From: Cylindrodendrum hubeiense
Lineage: Eukaryota; Ascomycota; Sordariomycetes; Hypocreales; Nectriaceae
DNA: 64,000 nt
Assembly (NCBI GenBank): GCA_014621425.1
Contig: JAANBB010000016.1
Location: 62,001-126,000, forward strand
Reading direction: 5' to 3'
Shown here: positions 22,582 to 34,544 of the stretch, one piece after another
Layout of the letters: every line of letters begins with the position of its first letter
Numbering within the stretch: the stretch's first letter is position 1
Made by a program: the position numbers and the translations under genes
Notes under the pieces: model-generated
Told to the model about the DNA's origin: nothing
What the model saw: the letters and a program-made list of their open reading frames with translations, nothing else
Databases searched by the model: none

Positions 22582-25500
22582 ATGCGCTCGCTTCACTTCT
22601 CTCTTTTGAGCGCGTCCCTGGCGGCGCTGCTTCTTCCGGTCACTACTGTTGCGGAGATCGCAGGCCGAGACTGGCTTGGCAATGTCGCCCAAGTAGGCTC
22701 GCGAGAGTTGCATAATCTAAATCCTCGAGCAGACGATCCTTTTAGTAAGTCGGCGTTGATCCTACAACAACTACTTGTTTAACCCTTGAAATCACAGATG
22801 GCCAGGTCAGCTTGGAATATCTCAGCTCAGGCGATGGTACGACAGCGGGCAGCGATCCGGACAATGTTTGGTACATCCAGAAGTTCGTTACGGAATATCT
22901 GTCTCGCATTACAGCGGAAAGACGCAATGGCGTCTTCTGGGCCGGTGGCGCTACTACGGGGGATGACATGGACAACGTTGATGAATTCATTGAGGGACGC
23001 TTGAGTGACAATGGTGTCAAGGCCTTCGATGTTTACCCCATAACTGATTTCGAAGGCATGGGCATGGATGGAACAGTGAAGACCCAGCACTGGTGGAGGG
23101 CTATTAATCGAATGTCTAAGGGTAAGTTCTCTCACGCCCATGTCCAGGTTCTTCAGCTGACAGATATTTCACCTAGCTTTGGCTCTGAGTTGCTCTGGAA
23201 ATGGCATCGCGTATGTGTATCTCAAACCCATCAACTGTCGTACCATATTTTCGCCACCTTCCCAGAATCCTCTGGATAGTGAGTATCTCCTGCCTTCACC
23301 TTAAAGTATCCAAGGTCTGACATTTACTCAATAGGCGACCCGGAACATGGCAACGTGCCAACCAACGGCGAGATCTGGTATTACGCAGAGCTGCCCACGT
23401 TGATGAGAAACCCGAACATCAAGCAGATCAAGACCTTCTACAAGAAGGACGGTGACTACAGGTTTACGGTAGACCTGGCATGGGATGCTGATGCAGTAAG
23501 TTTGCACACATGCCTCGAACCCAACTTTGGTTGGTCCCTGACACGTTCCTAATCACGAAATACACAGGATGCTGCTACCCACCCCCGCACTGAATTTGAC
23601 GACATTGTCATGGACGCGTCACCAATTACCCTTCCCGCGGCCGCCGGACGTGATCCGTTGAAGAGACGTTCTGCTTTTATTCCACTAATCGGGCGGTCGA
23701 ACTCGACTCTTACAACCGCTCCTCTTGACGTGGATACTACCACGACCTTTCAAACTTTGATCTACCCGTCCTCCACCCCGAGCTCTATCCAACTCACGAC
23801 GGCCATAGAGACCCCAGCGGTTGATTCCACCACGGAGACGACCGCTTCTACCTCCCTTCTCGCAGTCTCCATCGATACCTCGGTGTCCACCTCCGTCATT
23901 GTCATTCCGACGGAAACCCTGACCCCAACCTCTTACGTCCAGCCCACGACGGTAGTAGGAACCCCGACCACAGATACCACCACGGAACTGCCTACTTCTA
24001 CCTTGATTTCCTCAGTCTCTATCGAAAGCTCGGTTTCTAATGCTACGCCGTCGAGTCTACCAGCCGACACCACCACTGTCCCAACCTCTCTCACAGAGAC
24101 TCCATCCCAAATCGTTCCACAGGACACTACCACTGAGAGCTCTTACCTCAGTGGAACAGGGTCAGCTTCTTCTACTGCCTTTGTTTCAGCCACCACGACA
24201 GACCCTGCAACTACCTCTGCCACCACTGGCGCAGTTGTCATCCCTGGTCTGGTTGTCGTTGACGGCACGACTGTGATTACGGGTGGCGATGTCACCTCTC
24301 CCATTCCGATCACCGTCACCACGTCAATCGACCCCAAGGGAACCGAAGCCAGCTCCAGTGCCATCGAGATCCAGAGCAGTGTCATCAACTTGGCTCTTGA
24401 CATCCAGAACTTCATTGACAACCCTTCAAAGGACAAGGCTGATAATGCCAACGACAACATTGTCATTCTTCTGCCCCTAGTCACAGTAATTCTCCCCTCC
24501 TATTCTCCCGTTAGCAAAACTGACACGCCTAGACTCTTTTCGGATCACTTTCTGGAAACCCAGACCCAAGCCCAAAGCCCTGCTCCGCAAGCACAAACTT
24601 GATCACAACCCTGTTCAACGCCGTTTCCTGTCTCGTCGATAACCTCACAAAGACTACTAAGCTCATCACCGATAGCGTTATGGACAACTTCACAGACCTA
24701 ACGGATCTCACCAATACTCTTGCCTTGCTCAAGGGCCTGGAAGATCCCCTGGATACTGAGAACGACGAGGATGACGATGATGACGATGACAACAGCACCC
24801 AGACTGAGGATCAATCATCAACCGAGGCTTCAACGGCTTCTACGACCGAGTCAACTACAGAAACCTGCACAGCCACTGTCACAGCAAGTGACTGCCTGGC
24901 CATCTGTCCCACGTCTATCTCGGGCGTAACCAACGCTGCCACTGCGAGTTGCACTACGACTTGTTTCTCGACGATATCAGGCTGCGACGTCACTGCCTAC
25001 ACGACAACATCTTACACTGCAGAGGCTTGTTTGCTGCCAACTGGCGATCTGGCTGCACCAACCGGAGCATTCACTGAGGTATGGTGGGACTATGGCATCT
25101 CCTGCGCCGGAGATTGCGCGGCATACACGGTGCCCGCAGCATCTATTGACGGGGTTACCGCTACGGCTTCCGCGTCTGGTCAAACGTCTGGCCAAACTAC
25201 AGCGACAAGCACGGATGGAGCAGCAATCTCGGGGATTTTGGTCAATACGCCTTCCGCGACGACCGTTACCTCAGTCTTGTCTACCCCGGTGTCCAGTACT
25301 TTTGTGACTTCGACCAGAACCGCAGTGTCTTCTGTTTCGACATCAGATGTGGTTTTGGAGTCCACCACTCCCGGCGAGTCTACCACCACCGACCAGTCAT
25401 CTACAGCTGACGAGTCAACTACTGTGTTGACTACTACGCCCAGAGAGACAACGACGGCCAACAAATCAACTACCGTGTTGACAACTACGCCCGGGGAGAC

Positions 25501-26338
25501 AACTACGCCCGGCGTGACTACTACGGCCGACACGCTGACTACCACTGAGAACACTATTCCATCTACCACTGCAGCGGCGGATCCAACCATTGAGGGTTGG
25601 CCTTTCTGTGTGAACCATGGAGGCCCCAACGTTGCCACGCCTTACTGCCAGTGCTCCACAACAACCGAAGGTCAAACATTCTTCGCGACTGCTACTCTCA
25701 TCTCAGGCCAGTGCGCTTCGTACACCAGCTTCCCATCTGACGTCACGCTGGCGCCAATCACAACGGCGGTTGCGACGACAGCAGCGCCTGAGCCGTACAT
25801 CGAGACCGAATCGAACGGTGATGTTCTCTCTTATCCAGATCGAACCTATGAGTATGGAGACGTGTATACCGGCATCAAAGTAACTTTCACCATCGGTGTC
25901 GGCACGCCTGTTACTATCTCGACTCCAGTACCGACCCAAACCGACTCCAACGACAGCGGCTCAAGCCAATGTCATAGCATTGATGATGCATGTGATCGAG
26001 CTTACGCGCAGTTTGAGGATGACAAGGTATACACGGGCTGGACATCGTATTATTCTAGAGTCCAATCTGGCATGATTATGGTTGCTTCATTTGGACAAGC
26101 CGGTTGCACAGCGCAATTCGAATGTGACGATTATGGTATCGGCATGACTGGAGCGGTAATCAAGGATGCGTAAGTCAAGCCCCCACAAAACTTTCAAGTC
26201 GCCCGTACTAATAATTCATTTAGCATTGAGTACATGAAGGACAATGACGGAGTGTCCAAATGCGGAACTACTTATCTCTCAAACTCCTGCCACATTACTC
26301 TCAACTACTGCACAAACTGCCACCACACTGTGCCTTGA
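22582..26338 (+). CDS. large secreted Ser/Thr-rich multidomain protein
   Basis: Seven exons: 22582-22744, 22798-23121, 23177-23278, 23335-23495, 23568-24485, 24533-26169 and 26224-26338, giving 1,139 aa (a 51-nt in-frame stretch inside exon 3 could be a further intron). It begins with a signal peptide (MRSLHFSLLSASLAALLLPVTTVA). Residues ~55-250 form a globular domain with GVFWAGGATTGDD, W..AINRMSKALAL and GEIWYYAELPTLMRNPNI. Its layout reminds me of small secreted NAD-glycohydrolase or ADP-ribosyl-cyclase-like folds, but I cannot assign it. A long Ser/Thr-rich, probably O-glycosylated stalk follows, with an Asp run near 24767-24790 and TTPGETTT-type repeats near 25370-25570. Cys-paired modules flank the repeats (DCLAICPTSISG, WPFCVNHGGPNVATPYCQC). 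A final ~110-residue Cys-rich domain has VYTGWTSYYSR, GCTAQFECDDYG and NSCHITLNYCTNC, a C-terminal pattern I associate with large fungal secreted proteins. Likely extracellular or wall-associated. Confidence 0.78.
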
Positions 26339-27519
26339 GTTAAGAGCGAATGTGAGGAGATAAGTGGGCTGTGAACAAGTCGGAAGACTGACTTCTGTCG
26401 CCAATTGTTACTCATTAAGCAGTGAGTGGTTCAAACCAGCACGTGTATTAATTATACCTCCTCTAAGCATCTGTGCTTTGTATTTAATAAACAATGTTCG
26501 AACCGTTAGATCCTGTGTAGTTTGTACCCGGATAAGGATATGATTCGACCGCCTGTAACTATATATGAGACCATAATGACCATAAGTAGAGGGATGTAAA
26601 CCAAACGCAATCGACTAAAATCTCCTTATACATCATGATCACCAGAGCGATGTCAATGAGCTCGGAGCTGAGATGGGAGAAAGAACGTACAGGACAAAAT
26701 GTCCTACCATGACAACAGCTTATTCAGTTAGTAGCGATACTGTATGGGAGGAAGATGCAAGAGACACTTAGAGACCCAACAACCCACCCACTGATCTGGA
26801 TTTGTGACTGTGGTGATGGCGGCACATTGGCGATGCGTCCGCAATGAACGAAAAAGCGCAGATAAGGGACTCTCAAATCGTGGAAAACCTCAATCAAGAT
26901 ATCTCAGTCCTACCCTGCAGCTCTCAATGACTGACCAATTGACCTTATCCAATAACCTCATTGCCGGTCGGAACAGCCTGTAGGGTACAGCCCGTATCCA
27001 GTGGGCTTACATCCAGCTGACACATATAGCTAATACCGCCTTACACTACAAGACCAAGGAACTCAAACTCAACATCTCCGTTAGTTAACGGAGTCTGAAA
27101 ACGGTAGCCAGGTATCTACTGGGTATATCGTCGAATCAGGCGATTATATGTTTCATCCAAACCCAAGAATGTTTTACCCAAACCCAATAATGTTTCAACC
27201 CACCCCAATGACCGCGGGGTAGAAGCTATTACGCCGAAGCTGACAGGTATATTCGGCAACAGAATTACGCAGAGAAGCGCATAAATAGCCGACTGTGGCC
27301 CCAGATAATGCAAGGGCCAAAGGTCAACAGAAGTCACCACATTGCCCATTCTGGTCACTGGCTATCTAGAAGCCCGGTGGATTCGAAATCAGCCTTTGAG
27401 CTCCTGCACATCCGCAACACGGCTGAATACCAAGCGCAAGGTATCGATAGATCTCACCACTCTCTCATATCTTTCTTCATTACATACACGAAGTAGTTAA
27501 GTTTTCGGCTGAAAGTACA
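26339..27519. other. intergenic region
   Basis: Contains the 3' region of the large secreted gene and the promoter of the next. An imperfect ~21-bp pair (ACCCAA(G/T)AATGTTT... at about 27159-27206) is the only repeat noted. Confidence 0.45.
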
Positions 27520-28149
27520 ATGAAAGCCAACTCATTCATCGCTGGAGCTCTCGCGGCTGTCGGAGGTGTTGGAGTCGCAGCTTCTCCTGTCCGTGACACA
27601 CCCATTGTGAGCACTGAAGCAATGCTTATCACTTTACAGACGGTTGGCCCTCGTTCTACACCGAACCTTTTGATAAATGGCGATTTCGAGACGGGAAACA
27701 GTATCGGCTGGAATCTGTTTCCTGAGACCTGGACCGGTAAAATTACAAAATCGAATCTTGCACCCATACCCTCGGGCAATTGGGGGTACACAGTAACTGG
27801 TTCAGGTAACAGCATTGGTTCCCTGAGTCAAGTTGAACCTACCTTTCTTGAAACGGGAATTTATCGAATTGGACTTGTTAGTACGGTTCTGTTTTTCCCC
27901 CACGTTTCGGGCGGTTGGGGTTTGTACGCGGTATTCGACATTGTGAACCCGACCCAAGGCACAAATATAACCGTCAAAATGCCCATTGGAATCAAGAAGA
28001 TTATTGGGAAGAATTTTGCGGTGCGACTTGAGCAGGTGTTCGAGGTTCCCGATAATGCGGCTGGATATAACCAAGTATCAATTAGATACCTTACATTCAG
28101 CCCTCCTTCTGCAACCATTGATGGCATTTTCCTTCAAAGAGCAGAATAA
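27520..28149 (+). CDS. secreted protein with carbohydrate-binding-like jelly-roll domain
   Basis: A single exon of 209 codons. The N-terminus is a signal peptide (MKANSFIAGALAAVGGVGVAAS). The rest begins NLLINGDFETGNSIGWNL, the typical opening of CBM4/9-like beta-sandwich domains. Alternating beta-strand-like segments follow and the protein closes with ATIDGIFLQRAE, a usual last strand of such folds. No catalytic residues or other domain are visible. Such small proteins in fungi are generally secreted and may bind glycans, though binding here is inferred. The nearest upstream gene is the large secreted protein in the same orientation, about 1.2 kb away. Confidence 0.72.
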   Translation: MKANSFIAGALAAVGGVGVAASPVRDTPIVSTEAMLITLQTVGPRSTPNLLINGDFETGNSIGWNLFPETWTGKITKSNLAPIPSGNWGYTVTGSGNSIGSLSQVEPTFLETGIYRIGLVSTVLFFPHVSGGWGLYAVFDIVNPTQGTNITVKMPIGIKKIIGKNFAVRLEQVFEVPDNAAGYNQVSIRYLTFSPPSATIDGIFLQRAE

Positions 28150-28805
28150 ACCATGGCCTCCGTGTAGGACTTGCGGTATTTACGATCAATACATGTAACA
28201 TAACGAAAGAATGATACAGTGCCCAGTGAGAGAGTGTTAGACGAAAAAGTAGACGCAGAAAATAATATAGACCGCCTTTGCCACCGTGTGCGGGAGCATC
28301 GTGTAACATGGTTTAAGGGAGTATCACATGAAATATGGGGGCGAAAGTGCTGGCTTACGACAGTCAAAGGGATCCACTCGGTCTTTGGTGCTACGACACC
28401 AGCCCGACTCTGCCTTGTTGGCGTTCTCAGCCCTCCAATGATGATCCTCAGTGGTCTGACGGTAGTACGGGGATGCTGACAGCGGAACCGGGATATGTGA
28501 GCCCGGCAGTTTCAGTGGCAAGCTTATGTTTTGACGCAGCCAATACCTTGTCGCACATGGAACACTGCCTCGCATTCAGCTATGTGGGTATCAACCTTGA
28601 CTACAGGGCCGACCAACCATAGGCAGAAGGTGGCGAGGCCAACACCAAGATCTGCATGTGTGCCAAGGCGAGCTGAAAGGCGTGCATAATAACGCCGAGT
28701 TTCCTACGTGTCACCTTGAGGGACAAATACTTAACCTTCTTGTGCATTCCACGTCAGACAACCCGCCTGAGACAGAGGCTGCTCACCACCTTAAGCTCTC
28801 CCGCC
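28150..28805. other. intergenic region
   Basis: Promoter region of the Zn2Cys6 gene. No supported gene. Confidence 0.5.
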
Positions 28806-30374
28806 ATGGTTGGAGTCCCGTCTAGCCGAGGCTGTGCTGCCTGTCGGAAGCAGAAGAAGAAGGTGAGCGATACAGAACAAGCAACAAATGGATGCAGGAG
28901 CTAAACTTCTGACGTAGTGTGACCAAATGCGACCAGTGTGCAGCAGATGCGCACGCCTCAGCATTCCGTGTATTGAAAACGGTGTCAAGCGGTGGGTATT
29001 TAAGACTGACAAAGTTTGGACATCAGCTCAACAGTTGACTCCCACGCCGAGGCCAGGCCCCAGTAACGAGACGACTCGGGTGGTATCCTCGTTGGTGTTT
29101 TTCCTTGGCGTCGAAGACATCCGATATGACATTCGCGCACTCGGCGGGGATTTTATTTCGGATCTGCCGCGTCGCGTAGGCTCCAATGAGATTCTCGATA
29201 CGTCTGTGCGCGCTGTGCTCACCTCGTACGAGTTCTTCCGGTCACGAAGGTCTAAAGTGGAAGCCCTCGCCCGTTATGGAGATGCTCTGGCAGCCCTGAG
29301 GGGATCCTTAAATGATCCCAAGCAATCATTGTCCACAAAAATATACACAGTCTATAATATCAGTGTCTGCCAGGTACGAAAGTTGCTGACCTCCTGATAT
29401 TCTACAAAATAGTCAACTGACATGGCTGTGCGAGGACCCACAGGCAATAATTGACCGAAAGCCACAATTTCAACAAAAGCACTACGAGATGATGGCGGTT
29501 CTGTTGAAGGAGACTCATTCTCAGGGTAGATTAGCAGAGGTTAAAGACTACCTCAACGGCATCTGTCGATTGATAGTATGGTGGCCTAAACATATCAATG
29601 CACTTTATCCTATCAACAGTCGCTGACCTCGCCGAATAGGCATATGAGAGCATGTTTAACCCCAATGTCACGTTAGGCCCGTGGTTTTGGGAAGCTCTCA
29701 ACTTCTCCAACACACCTCGCCCAATCACATATTACAAGCCAGAAATCATGTTGACCGTCGATGTTTCCAATCTGGCAGAGATAGGCATGTTTCTTCGCGC
29801 ACCAAGGAAACATCTTTCCCAGATACGATCTCTCTACACCACCATGCAGTCAGCCAAACCAAGAATTTACCTGGCGACTGAACAAATGAGGGCGGTTGCA
29901 GCGGGACCAGCTGCATCCATTGCGTTCACAAAGATGAGTGCTGCATACGCCAGTGGATACGGATCCTTGCTGGCCATGGCCTCAATTCTCAATCGTCTTC
30001 TTCGCATGTTCGACACCGATTCGAGTCTCGTTACACAATCATATTCACTATGTGACGATGCTATTCTGGTAGCCTACAAATGCGCGACTAATCGACCATT
30101 TGGGGCAATTCCCATACCCAATATCCTCAAGATGATATGGGGCTCAACTGCAGATGAATATCGTCGTACAGAGTTGGAGGCATTGCTTCTAGATTGGGAA
30201 ACGGATATAGGTGGACATGTGTTCGTTGAGGAAGCTCACTGGATACGGCGCCGGTTCGATGAGTTGGAAGAAAGACAAAAGGAAGGCAAAAGTGCTCGAA
30301 ATTTGCACACAAATCCCGGAAACGGTCAAAGGATTGATTACTTGAACTCCGACGGTGGATGCACCATATTATGA
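28806..30374 (+). CDS. Zn2Cys6 transcription factor
   Basis: Four exons: 28806-28862, 28918-29373, 29444-29575 and 29640-30374, giving 459 aa. The zinc cluster spans the first intron and reads C10-x2-C13-x6-C20-x6-C27-x2-C30-x6-C37, a canonical binuclear GAL4-type DNA-binding motif. After it come helical segments (LAALRGSLNDPKQSLSTKIYTVYNISV; EMMAVLLKETHSQGRLAEVKDYLNG) typical of the regulatory middle region of fungal Zn2Cys6 factors with a short linker. The third exon start is the least certain: GAG 29434 and CAG 29443 are both possible acceptors in the same phase. Nuclear. The target is unknown; the nearest genes are the secreted protein upstream and the S33 peptidase downstream, so a local target is only a guess. 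Confidence 0.85.
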
Positions 30375-31988
30375 GCTATAATTCTCGAGTCCAACCAGTC
30401 TCAAGAGTTTTATAATGTGTTTTCAGAACCTGATATGGGATAGACCGCGAATGTATCATCCCCACAGTATAGGGTTGGACTACAATAATCAGCTTCCCAA
30501 TCGTAGCAAGAAGAATATTTAGTTTGGGCCACAGTCTGATCTGTACTTCAGCGGGTGGCGGCTCCAGAGGCCTGTACGAAGGTGATTGTATTTTAACAGA
30601 CCGACAGCCATCATGGCGACCTTGAAAGCGCAATCGAGTTCAGGTGAGACGCTACTGGTACACATAATCGTGCTCGGGTTCCCATCATTGGGCAAGTTTC
30701 CCAAGGGGACTCTTGCCTTGGCTTGCCATCTCTACATGTGCATCTAGTCAATCATGTTCCATCATTTTTAACTTATCGAGTATTGTGCATGATGATCTTC
30801 TTTCACATCGTTTTACAGAGTTAGAGGTCTGAATAAAAACTCTAATAAAAAACCAGACACCTCTCTCTTTTCTAACCAGTCTCTTTGCTGTCAATTCCGA
30901 AGCTTTCCGTCATGATAAGAAAGGAGATCTCAGCATCCCGTCTTCATGCCTTATCAAACGAATGGATATGCCTTCTTCGAAGATCACAATACAAAATGTT
31001 TGTTTCTTGGTTCTAACAAGCGCTCAGTTACTGGCGAGCTTGTTTCCTTGGCCCCTCTTGTGGCCTTAGTGCTGGTCATCGCCAATTGGCAGCTCATTTG
31101 GTCTAAGATAGAGACCGTTCGGGCTAAGATAAAGACAGTTCTAGCTAGGGAAGAGGAAACTGGGAAGACCGGGTGATGAGACACATTATTTGTCTACCAC
31201 GTAAAAAACAGGTTCGTGTTAACTTTACAATCAATAGAAATCACCTGGCCCCCGTTTAGGAAGGGGATTTATATCCGGTTCATTTAACGTTCTAACCTTG
31301 AATTGAGATGCTACATTTTACCACACCGCCTCCACGCCCTAAACACATATGATAGTGTAGAGTACAAGAAGTTGCATTATAGCGTTTATCTAAAAGGGAT
31401 AAAATAAATTATCAGGCTTTCCATCTCTTGGAATATCACCCAAAACGAAGCATTCATCACGTTAACTATCGAAGCCGCTGACAGATTGAATGGAACTACT
31501 TGCTGGTAGTCTCATATTGCGCCAATGGTGTCGTTGCTGCTGGGCTCGACACGTGCCTGTCAAGTGCGAGGGTACCTTTTTATCACTAACATAAGGAACC
31601 AGGGAGAGATGAAGAATATGGCAGAGATGCCAATCTTGGAAGAATCCGGTATAAATCAATGCCTAACCTAATGACTAAACGCTCCACACCACATCTTGTG
31701 CTACTACATGTGCTCTTTATATTGGTCACATCGCAGTCCATGTCTTTTCAAGTGATCCCGGGATGTATATTCAAAGCTATCTTATTCAAGAAAGAAAAGT
31801 TTAATAACGTCTGCGGTGTTGAACCTTCAGCATTCTAGTGTATAGCTTTGTTGAAAAGAAAAGGCCCCTCTAAAAAAGAACACAAACAGAATTAAGACCT
31901 GCACACTCAACTTCCCCGATCGTGCCGATTCCATTGTCCTATTTCAAATTCGTCGAATACACCAATTGCTGTGAATGCCTCCGTAGTA
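30375..31988. other. gene-poor stretch
   Basis: A 76-codon plus-strand frame (30946-31176) contains one hydrophobic stretch but is otherwise unsupported. Nothing else is recognised. Confidence 0.4.
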
Positions 31989-33804
31989 CTAGACAAGGCC
32001 GTTCACCTTGAGATAATCGTAGGCTGACATATCCGGTTTGCATACAGTACCAAGTTCAGGTAGTTCGCCATCCACGAAGTACTTTTTGATCGCCTCATTT
32101 ATGCACTTCGAAGGATGGTTGACGGAGCCATGCTATAAGGCCGTACATTAGCTTGGTGAGCGAGTATAAGGCTATGTACGGTGAGGAGTACTTACACCGA
32201 CACCTTCGTGCAACAAAACGCGGCTCTTCTTGAGCCTCACAGACGTTTCCCATGCGGAGCTGGCTGGTGTGACCGGGTCGTAAATGCCGTTGATAATGAA
32301 GACTGGAAAGCTCGTATTCACACTTCGAAGCTTGTTAGCATCGATCCTTTCTGCAGCATCAAACCGCCAGCGAGAACAATGCTGATGCGCGCCTATGCTT
32401 GCATCTCCAAAGGATGATGATTGGTATGAATTGGCTCGGATAATCGAATACAAGTCTTCGGGGGACTCTGCACGGAATGATGAGTCAGAGCAGCTGATGC
32501 CAGCTACTGCATCATTGGATCCTTTGTTCCACACCTGTACTTTATCTTCCGACGGTGTCGAGACTTTCAATATTTCTGCCCAATTATAGTTGAGAATGTT
32601 GGATACAAATGGGTCCAAAGTTAAGTATGACCGCGGGTTGTAGAGATACTTAAGCATGGTAAACTTGAGCAGTTGCAGAATACTCTCTCCCCCGTAGGGA
32701 AATCTGTCTTCGGACAAGCCAGAGTCTGAAGGAAGAGTGTAGTTATTGCCCAATTCGTCAAAGACGTTGACAAGGGCGTCTCTCAGATCTTTTGCCGTAG
32801 TGTCGGAACCAGAATAGTTGGCCAAGGAGCAAGCGCTAGGTCCTGCTTCAACGCATTCGTCGAAAAAGTGGAATAGAGCATCTTTCGTATCCCGTTGAGA
32901 GGTTATCCAGCCACTAGTGGCATAGTCGTCTGCCAGCAGCACTGAATCAAGGAGCATTCGATCAATACGATCAGGGAACATGGAAGCAAAAACATGTCCC
33001 AAAACCGTTCCGTAGGAGACACCCCAGTATCTAAGCTTCCCATCTTCTCCGAGAGCATCGACAATAGAGAGCATATCCCGAGCAACAAACGGGGTGTTGA
33101 TATGTTGGCCAATTTTTTGCTGGTTCTCAAAGCATTTGTCGGCGTAATCGCCCCAGGTCTCCCAGTCCACATTCTTGGTGAGCTTCCACGTATCGAACTG
33201 CGGCAAGACATCTGTGCTTCGCCGCGACAAGGTGGAGGAATTCGACGGCTGAGTTTCGTCCGCACTGCAATTAAAAGGAATCGTTCGGCCAGTACCACTG
33301 AGAAGGTCAGTTCTAGAATTTGCGACACGATTGTCTGAGATAACGTACCGTGGATCAAATCCAATCAAGCTAAACTGGCCGCCAAAAATACTAAAATGAA
33401 AGATTTCAGCATATATTCAAGCGTCTAAGAGGGGCAGCAGCGTACTGTCGAAGGGGGGGCCCTGCTTGAGCTATTTCCTCAACACCAGACGCACCAGGTC
33501 CACCTGGGTTGTACAATACACTGCCCTTGAATGGTTTCTTATTGGCGTTGGTTCGAATCAGCTGCAGCTCGATCGTCTTGCCAGGGCTAGGGCTTGTGTA
33601 GTCCAAAGGCACTTTGAGTGTTGCGCAGTCCATCTCTTCCGTCATTGCCGCTTTGATTGTGTCTGGAAAGTCCAAGTCGCACGGAGCCCAATCCAGGGTG
33701 GATGATCTCGATGAGATGAGAGACGCGACATCACCGTTAGGCAAGGCCACGGCTTGGGCGCTGCCTAGGAGTAGAGAGCAGAGAGCTGCGTTGGACGGCT
33801 TCAT
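31989..33804 (-). CDS. secreted alpha/beta-hydrolase, S33 tripeptidyl-aminopeptidase type
   Basis: Three exons: 33804-33446, 33390-32196 and 32132-31989, giving 565 aa (an upstream in-frame ATG at 33837 would add 11). The N-terminus is a signal peptide (MKPSNAALCSLLLGSAQAVA). YNPGGPGASG forms the oxyanion region. The nucleophile elbow is GVSYG with Ser at about 245. The acid is Asp ~491 in INGIYDPVTP, and the His is H519 in HGSVNHPSKC, the first codon of exon 3, so the last intron must be spliced for activity. The order matches Streptomyces-type tripeptidyl aminopeptidases (TAP) and their fungal relatives, with the TAP-like C-terminal domain. Such enzymes remove short peptides from protein N-termini outside the cell, or act as esterases. 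Confidence 0.88.
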
Positions 33805-34544
33805 GTTGAACTGTTCAATTGAAGGAACTGTTGGCAAGGTTTTGGCGGCTGTATATACGACTATGCGTGTGGTTTGCTTTTATCGAGTTCTGGATCTGTC
33901 CTTCTTTTATATTCAGAACCCAGAGCGATGAGACATTTTATTATTGAGCACTGCCCTGTTCTCTCCATAGTTTCCTCTGACGAAAGCTACCATTATCATG
34001 AAGCTGTAGTAACAATATACCAACCAAATATTCCCCGCAACAATTATGCCTTTCAGCTCCTGTTTGTAGGCGAATGGTAAATGTTTCCGTTAGTCATGGC
34101 ATACGAAGCAGCGCCGAATGGTTCTGAATTGGGTAACTTGCGCTTCCCGTCATGCTTGGACATGCACGGACGTAGAAGCACAGCAGAGAGTAACTACTAA
34201 GCTTACACACGAGACATCTCACGCGCGCTAGCCAGCTTTGGCTGCATCCCCCGCCCGTGGCTGGGACAAAACACGTGGAAATTTGGGTGTTGGGACTGGT
34301 GAATGGCTGGCGGAGGGCACCGCCTACTTGGCGATCTCGGTTGATTGGACTCGCAACTTTTGAGGCTGTTCACAGTCACGAGTATGGTTATGCGCGTCAT
34401 TGTGGGCTGGGAAGTAATATTGAAGGACCGGTTGGGCTGACACAGTGGACTCGGAACGCGTGTTTTAACACAAGCTTCCAGCCACTGGGACTAAGATATT
34501 GATATATTAGAGGCCTTCTACAAATCCGGTCTCAGTCTAACAGA
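33805..34544. other. intergenic region
   Basis: Promoter of the S33 peptidase and 3' region of the GT2 gene. No gene seen. Confidence 0.5.

Noticed and set aside
24143..25638. Long minus-strand open frames rich in Val/Ser
   Set aside because: They are antisense shadows of the Thr-rich stalk of the secreted protein on the plus strand.
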